Assembly (NCBI RefSeq): GCF_039543245.1 | Contig: NZ_BAABJJ010000029.1 | Location: 136,456 to 200,455 of the forward strand | Reading direction: 5' to 3' | DNA length: 64,000 bases | Origin: Algibacter_G agarivorans | Lineage (GTDB): Bacteria > Bacteroidota > Bacteroidia > Flavobacteriales > Flavobacteriaceae | Shown: piece after piece, positions 61,166 to 64,000 of the stretch | How the letters are laid out: each line of letters begins with the position of its first letter | Position numbering within the stretch: the stretch's first letter is position 1 | The notes under the pieces: generated by a model | What the model was told of the DNA's origin: nothing | What the model saw: only the letters and a program-made list of their open reading frames with translations | The model's database searches: none | Made by a program: the position numbers and the translations under genes

Positions 61166-62071
61166 ATGAAGCTTTCTATTTTAGGCTGTTATAGTGCCAC
61201 TCCAAGAACTTTAAATAATACCACATCGCAAGTATTAGAAATAAACAACCACATGTTTTTAATTGATTGTGGAGAAGGGACACAGGTACAATTACGTAAG
61301 CATAAAATCAAGTTTAATAGGATTAAGCACATTTTTATTTCACATTTGCATGGTGATCATTTTTTTGGTTTAGTAGGGTTGATTTCAACATTTAGACTGC
61401 TTACCCGCGAAACCGATTTGCATATCTATGGACCAAAAGGCATTAAAGAAGTGGTGACACTTCAAATGAAATTAGCAGATTCTTGGACCAATTACAACTT
61501 ATATTTCCATGAACTGACTTCAAAAAAATCAGAATTAATTTTTGATGACGATAAAGTAGAAGTACACACCATTCCTTTAAATCATAGGGTTTATACAAAC
61601 GGCTATTTGTTTAAAGAAAAACCAGGCGAACGTAAGTTGAGTATTGGAGCTGTTGAAAATGCTAACATCAATGTGGCATATTACAGAAAACTTAAACAGG
61701 GTTTTGATGTGGTAAATGAAGATGGTGTTACCATAAAAAACGAAACCGTAACTAAACCGGGACGAAAACCTAAGAGTTATGCGTTTTGTAGTGATACGAT
61801 GTACAAAGAAGATATTGTACCTATTATAAAAAATGTAGATGTGCTGTATCATGAATCTACGTTTTTAGAGCAACATGCTCATTTGGCAGAAAAAACAAAA
61901 CATGCTACAGCCAAGCAAGCCGCTAGTATTGCCAAACAAGCCCATGTTGGCACATTGCTACTTGGTCATTATTCCACGCGTTACGATGGTTTAAATGCCT
62001 TTAAGGAAGAAGCTCAAGCCGTATTTGAACATGTTGAGTTAGCAGAAGATGGGAAAACATTTAAGTTTTAG
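61166..62071 (+). CDS. rnz: Ribonuclease Z
   Basis: Metallo-beta-lactamase-fold endonuclease that trims tRNA 3' ends. The 301-aa protein has the zinc motif HLHGDH (His60, His62, Asp64, His65) in FISHLHGDHFFGL, the loop GPKGIKEVV, AFCSDTMYKEDI, and HESTFLEQHAHLAEKTKHAT, with the terminal HYSTRY. The length is normal for the short bacterial form. It ends the operon that starts at pyrR; coupling of pyrimidine synthesis with tRNA maturation is a matter of shared transcription, not known biochemistry. Confidence 0.95.
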   Translation: MKLSILGCYSATPRTLNNTTSQVLEINNHMFLIDCGEGTQVQLRKHKIKFNRIKHIFISHLHGDHFFGLVGLISTFRLLTRETDLHIYGPKGIKEVVTLQMKLADSWTNYNLYFHELTSKKSELIFDDDKVEVHTIPLNHRVYTNGYLFKEKPGERKLSIGAVENANINVAYYRKLKQGFDVVNEDGVTIKNETVTKPGRKPKSYAFCSDTMYKEDIVPIIKNVDVLYHESTFLEQHAHLAEKTKHATAKQAASIAKQAHVGTLLLGHYSTRYDGLNAFKEEAQAVFEHVELAEDGKTFKF

Positions 62072-62563
62072 ATGAATTTATACTAGAAATCTGTGTTTGG
62101 TATAAGAAAGTCCATTTCCATGATAAAAATCAACAAAACAGATGATTGTCGCCTTGAGCGAAGTCGAAAGGTCTTTGAAATCAACAAATTTTTGGGTTTC
62201 GACTGCGCTCAACCTGACACTGAAACATAATTCCATGATTTACATTAGGTTATGCTTGTTCCTGCGTCAAACTCAGGTTAGAAACATATTTACTTTCTAC
62301 ATGATCTTTAAAGTTAAGGAACCACTTATCAACTCGTTTTTTTTAACAATCCTGGGAACAGTTTGGCAATGACGTTTATTACAAATTCCTTAAATTCGTT
62401 TCTATTGCCGATAGCTATCGGGGTAATGCTATACTTATATTTTCTATCTTATTTATAGAAAATGTAATTCAAATTTACCTTCATAATTTTAAAATTCATT
62501 TTACAGCCAATAAAAAAAAGTTTAAATGAGTTCTATTTTAAAAAACACGTAAATTGCAAGTGT
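62072..62563. other. Repeat-bearing non-coding gap after rnz
   Basis: 492 bp with no gene. It holds a TGATAAAAATCA palindrome at 62121-62132, an inverted pair of the GAGCGAAGTCGAAA element (62154-62169 with 62197-62212), and the perfect palindrome CCGATAGCTATCGG at 62410-62423. A short open frame across the repeats is not a gene. Confidence 0.6.
62154..62212. repeat. Inverted pair of the GAGCG-AGTCGAAA dispersed element
   Basis: TTGAGCGAAGTCGAAA (62154-62169) and TTTCGACTGCGCTCAA (62197-62212) are inverted repeats with one mismatch. A related single copy lies between pyrR and pyrB. Confidence 0.7.
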
Positions 62564-63211
62564 ATGGAAAAGGATTTAAGCAATTACAGAAAGTCTTATG
62601 AAAAAGGCGAGTTACTTTTAAAAGAAGTGCCAGAAAACCCTATGGAATTATTCCAAAAATGGTTTTATGAAATCGATATTCATTTTGCTGAAGATGAAAC
62701 CAATGCGATGACTATTTCTACCATAGGACCAGATGGCTATCCGAAGAATAGGGTAGTACTGCTTAAAAAATACACGTATGAAGGTTTTATTTTTTATACC
62801 AATTATAATAGCGACAAAGGAAAGGCCATTGAGGCAAACTCAAATGTTTGTTTGTCTTTTTTCTGGCATGGCGCCGAAAGACAAATCATCATAAAAGGAA
62901 AAGCTGAAAAGATTGCAGAAAATTTAAGCGATGGCTATTTTGAATCTAGACCACGTGGCAGTCAATTGGGCGCACTAGTTTCTAACCAAAGTGAGGTTGT
63001 AAAAGACAGACAATATCTTGAAGAAAACCTTTCTAAGTTAGAAACCGAATATGAAGGTAAGGACATCCAAAGACCTTCAAATTGGGGAGGCTATATTGTA
63101 AAACCTGTTGAAATTGAATTTTGGCAAGGCAGACCAAATAGGCTTCATGACAGAATTAGGTACAGACTTCAAAAAGATTATAATTGGCAAATTAATCGAC
63201 TATCTCCATGA
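62564..63211 (+). CDS. pdxH: Pyridoxamine 5'-phosphate oxidase
   Basis: FMN enzyme that oxidises pyridoxamine or pyridoxine 5'-phosphate to pyridoxal 5'-phosphate. The 215-aa protein has the FMN/PLP motifs RVVLLKKYTYEGFIFYTNYN, SNVCLSFFWHGAERQIIIKG, SRPRGSQLGALVSNQSEV and the C-terminal signature FWQGRPNRLHDRIRYRL. The length is normal. It is transcribed alone after a long repeat-bearing gap. Confidence 0.97.
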   Translation: MEKDLSNYRKSYEKGELLLKEVPENPMELFQKWFYEIDIHFAEDETNAMTISTIGPDGYPKNRVVLLKKYTYEGFIFYTNYNSDKGKAIEANSNVCLSFFWHGAERQIIIKGKAEKIAENLSDGYFESRPRGSQLGALVSNQSEVVKDRQYLEENLSKLETEYEGKDIQRPSNWGGYIVKPVEIEFWQGRPNRLHDRIRYRLQKDYNWQINRLSP

Positions 63212-63371
63212 TATTTACGGTGAAATACATTTAGGTTAGTTGAAATTATGTATTTCATCGATTAAAAACACATAAAATCGACAAACAGCACGTTTTTCAT
63301 CGATTTTAACACTTCTTTAACATTTACTTCGGGTTAGGAGGTTATTTTTACATAACCAAACCTACTTAACC

Positions 63372-63869
63372 ATGAAGTTATTAACCAAACTACCCTTAGT
63401 GGCATTATTAGCTATATTGACACTATCCTCTTGTACAACAGACAACATTGACGATAAAGCAGATGCTATGGAATTAAGCCTTCAAGAAATTCAGGCAAAA
63501 ACCATTGAAGTAGAAATCCTAGATCTTATTAATGACCATAGACTATCTTTAGGATTAGAGCCTTTGGCAGATATGCCGGTTGTAAAATCTGTAGCGTATA
63601 GTCATACCGATTATATGGTAGATAACGATGCAGTATCTCACGATAACTTTTTTAGACGTAGTAATTACTTAAAATCTAACGCAGGTGCTAAAAAAGTATC
63701 TGAAAATGTGGCTTATGGATATAGTTCAGCGGAATCTGTTGTAAAAGCTTGGATTAAAAGTGAAGGGCATAAAGCAAACATTGAAGGCGATTATACAAAT
63801 TTTGATATTTCAGCCGAAAGAAACGAAGACGGAAGATATTATTACACCAATATCTTTATAAAAAAATAA
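63372..63869 (+). CDS. CAP-domain lipoprotein (SCP/PR1 family)
   Basis: A 165-aa lipoprotein (lipobox LTLSSC, lipid on Cys21) with a single CAP domain from about residue 48: EILDLINDHRLSLGLEPLAD, SVAYSHTDYMVDNDAVSHDN, VSENVAYGYSSAESVVKAWI, KSEGHKANIEGDYTNFDISA and YYYTNIFIKK. The cleft residues His77-like, Glu and His of CAP proteins are present (SHTDYM, SENVAY, GHKANI). Bacterial members are exported and of unsettled function; some bind sterols or peptidoglycan-related ligands. Probably located at the periplasmic face. Confidence 0.9.
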   Translation: MKLLTKLPLVALLAILTLSSCTTDNIDDKADAMELSLQEIQAKTIEVEILDLINDHRLSLGLEPLADMPVVKSVAYSHTDYMVDNDAVSHDNFFRRSNYLKSNAGAKKVSENVAYGYSSAESVVKAWIKSEGHKANIEGDYTNFDISAERNEDGRYYYTNIFIKK

Positions 63870-63968
63870 TAGTGTTTTTATATAATAATTGGTATAAAAC
63901 ATTAAACCCCATAACCATTTTAATTTACTTGGACTTGCAATAAAAAAGTGGACAATTAATTGCGAGAT

Positions 63969-64000
63969 TTAAGCTGCTACATTTTGATTATACATTTCTA
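63969..64000 (-). CDS. Possible 3' end of an IS3-type transposase (cut by the window edge)
   Basis: The minus strand at the edge reads EMYNQNVAA and then a stop codon (63969-63971). Just beyond it, toward lower coordinates, lies TTGTCCACTTTTTTATTGC, an end-like sequence of the type seen at IS3-family right ends. Only nine residues are visible, so this is a pattern call. Confidence 0.3.
   Translation of the reverse strand, partial: EMYNQNVAA

Noticed and set aside
62142..62372. 76-codon plus-strand open frame
   Set aside because: It runs through the GAGCG-AGTCGAAA inverted repeat and has no coding character.

Overview
The window is an AT-rich chromosomal segment of a Bacteroidota bacterium, almost certainly a (probably marine) member of the Flavobacteriaceae. 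The support is: type IX secretion (T9SS) genes (porQ, two PorP/SprF genes, two type B C-terminal-domain cargo proteins including a 2741-residue SprB-like adhesin), a fused 2-oxoacid dehydrogenase E1, PyrR next to PyrB, promoters of the Bacteroidota form TTG-N19-TAnnTTTG, and start codons without Shine-Dalgarno sequences. I see no rRNA, tRNA, CRISPR array or prophage. The only classical RNA gene is the signal recognition particle RNA (ffs).

Layout. 0.1-5.6 kb: a cation P-type ATPase and an Hsp20 chaperone on the minus strand, then an alpha-glucan phosphorylase-like gene preceded by a Crp/Fnr-type operator. 5.8-22 kb: the secreted-protein region, with two small exported proteins, a T9SS type B adhesin followed by a PorP/SprF-coiled-coil-SPOR-like fusion, then the giant SprB-like protein followed by a second PorP/SprF. 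22-31.5 kb: glutamine cyclotransferase, ffs, a short-chain dehydrogenase, a thioredoxin-fold lipoprotein without its cysteines, an ABC-F ATPase, and pheT followed by a PAP2 phosphatase. 31.5-44.7 kb, all minus strand: fused E1 dehydrogenase, an M1-peptidase-like protein fused to an outer-membrane barrel, a LOG-family protein, uvrA, gamma-glutamyltransferase and an ACP phosphodiesterase. 44.7-54.7 kb: glmM, a sulfatase, a lipid A-type acyltransferase with a decayed duplicate beside it, a rhomboid protease, lon, porQ and cmk. 54.7-64 kb: a dense repeat cluster holding a GIY-YIG gene, a BON-LysM protein, rpsA, the operon pyrR-pyrB-(two small genes)-rnz, pdxH, a CAP-domain lipoprotein, and at the edge what may be the end of an insertion sequence.

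How the genes fit together. The 8-22 kb region, with porQ at 52.9 kb, is a cell-surface export set: each type B cargo protein is followed directly by its own PorP/SprF-like partner, as SprB and SprF are in Flavobacterium. Most of the rest is housekeeping: translation (pheT, rpsA, ffs, ABC-F), repair (uvrA), proteolysis (lon, rhomboid), envelope (glmM, acyltransferase, Kbp-like) and pyrimidine synthesis.

Most worth a second look: (1) a phosphorylase-family enzyme whose PLP lysine position reads Thr; (2) a PorP/SprF protein carrying a long 16-residue-periodic helix and a SPOR-like end; (3) an M1 peptidase-like domain without zinc ligands fused to a barrel; (4) several dispersed palindromic repeat families, including a 23-nt hairpin in five copies with compensatory changes, a ~64-nt element in three copies with alternative pairings, and a repeat cluster that supplies the C-terminus of a GIY-YIG nuclease; (5) gene remnants in the 47.9-48.5 kb gap. 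I found no clear, wholly new multi-gene defence or biosynthetic system.
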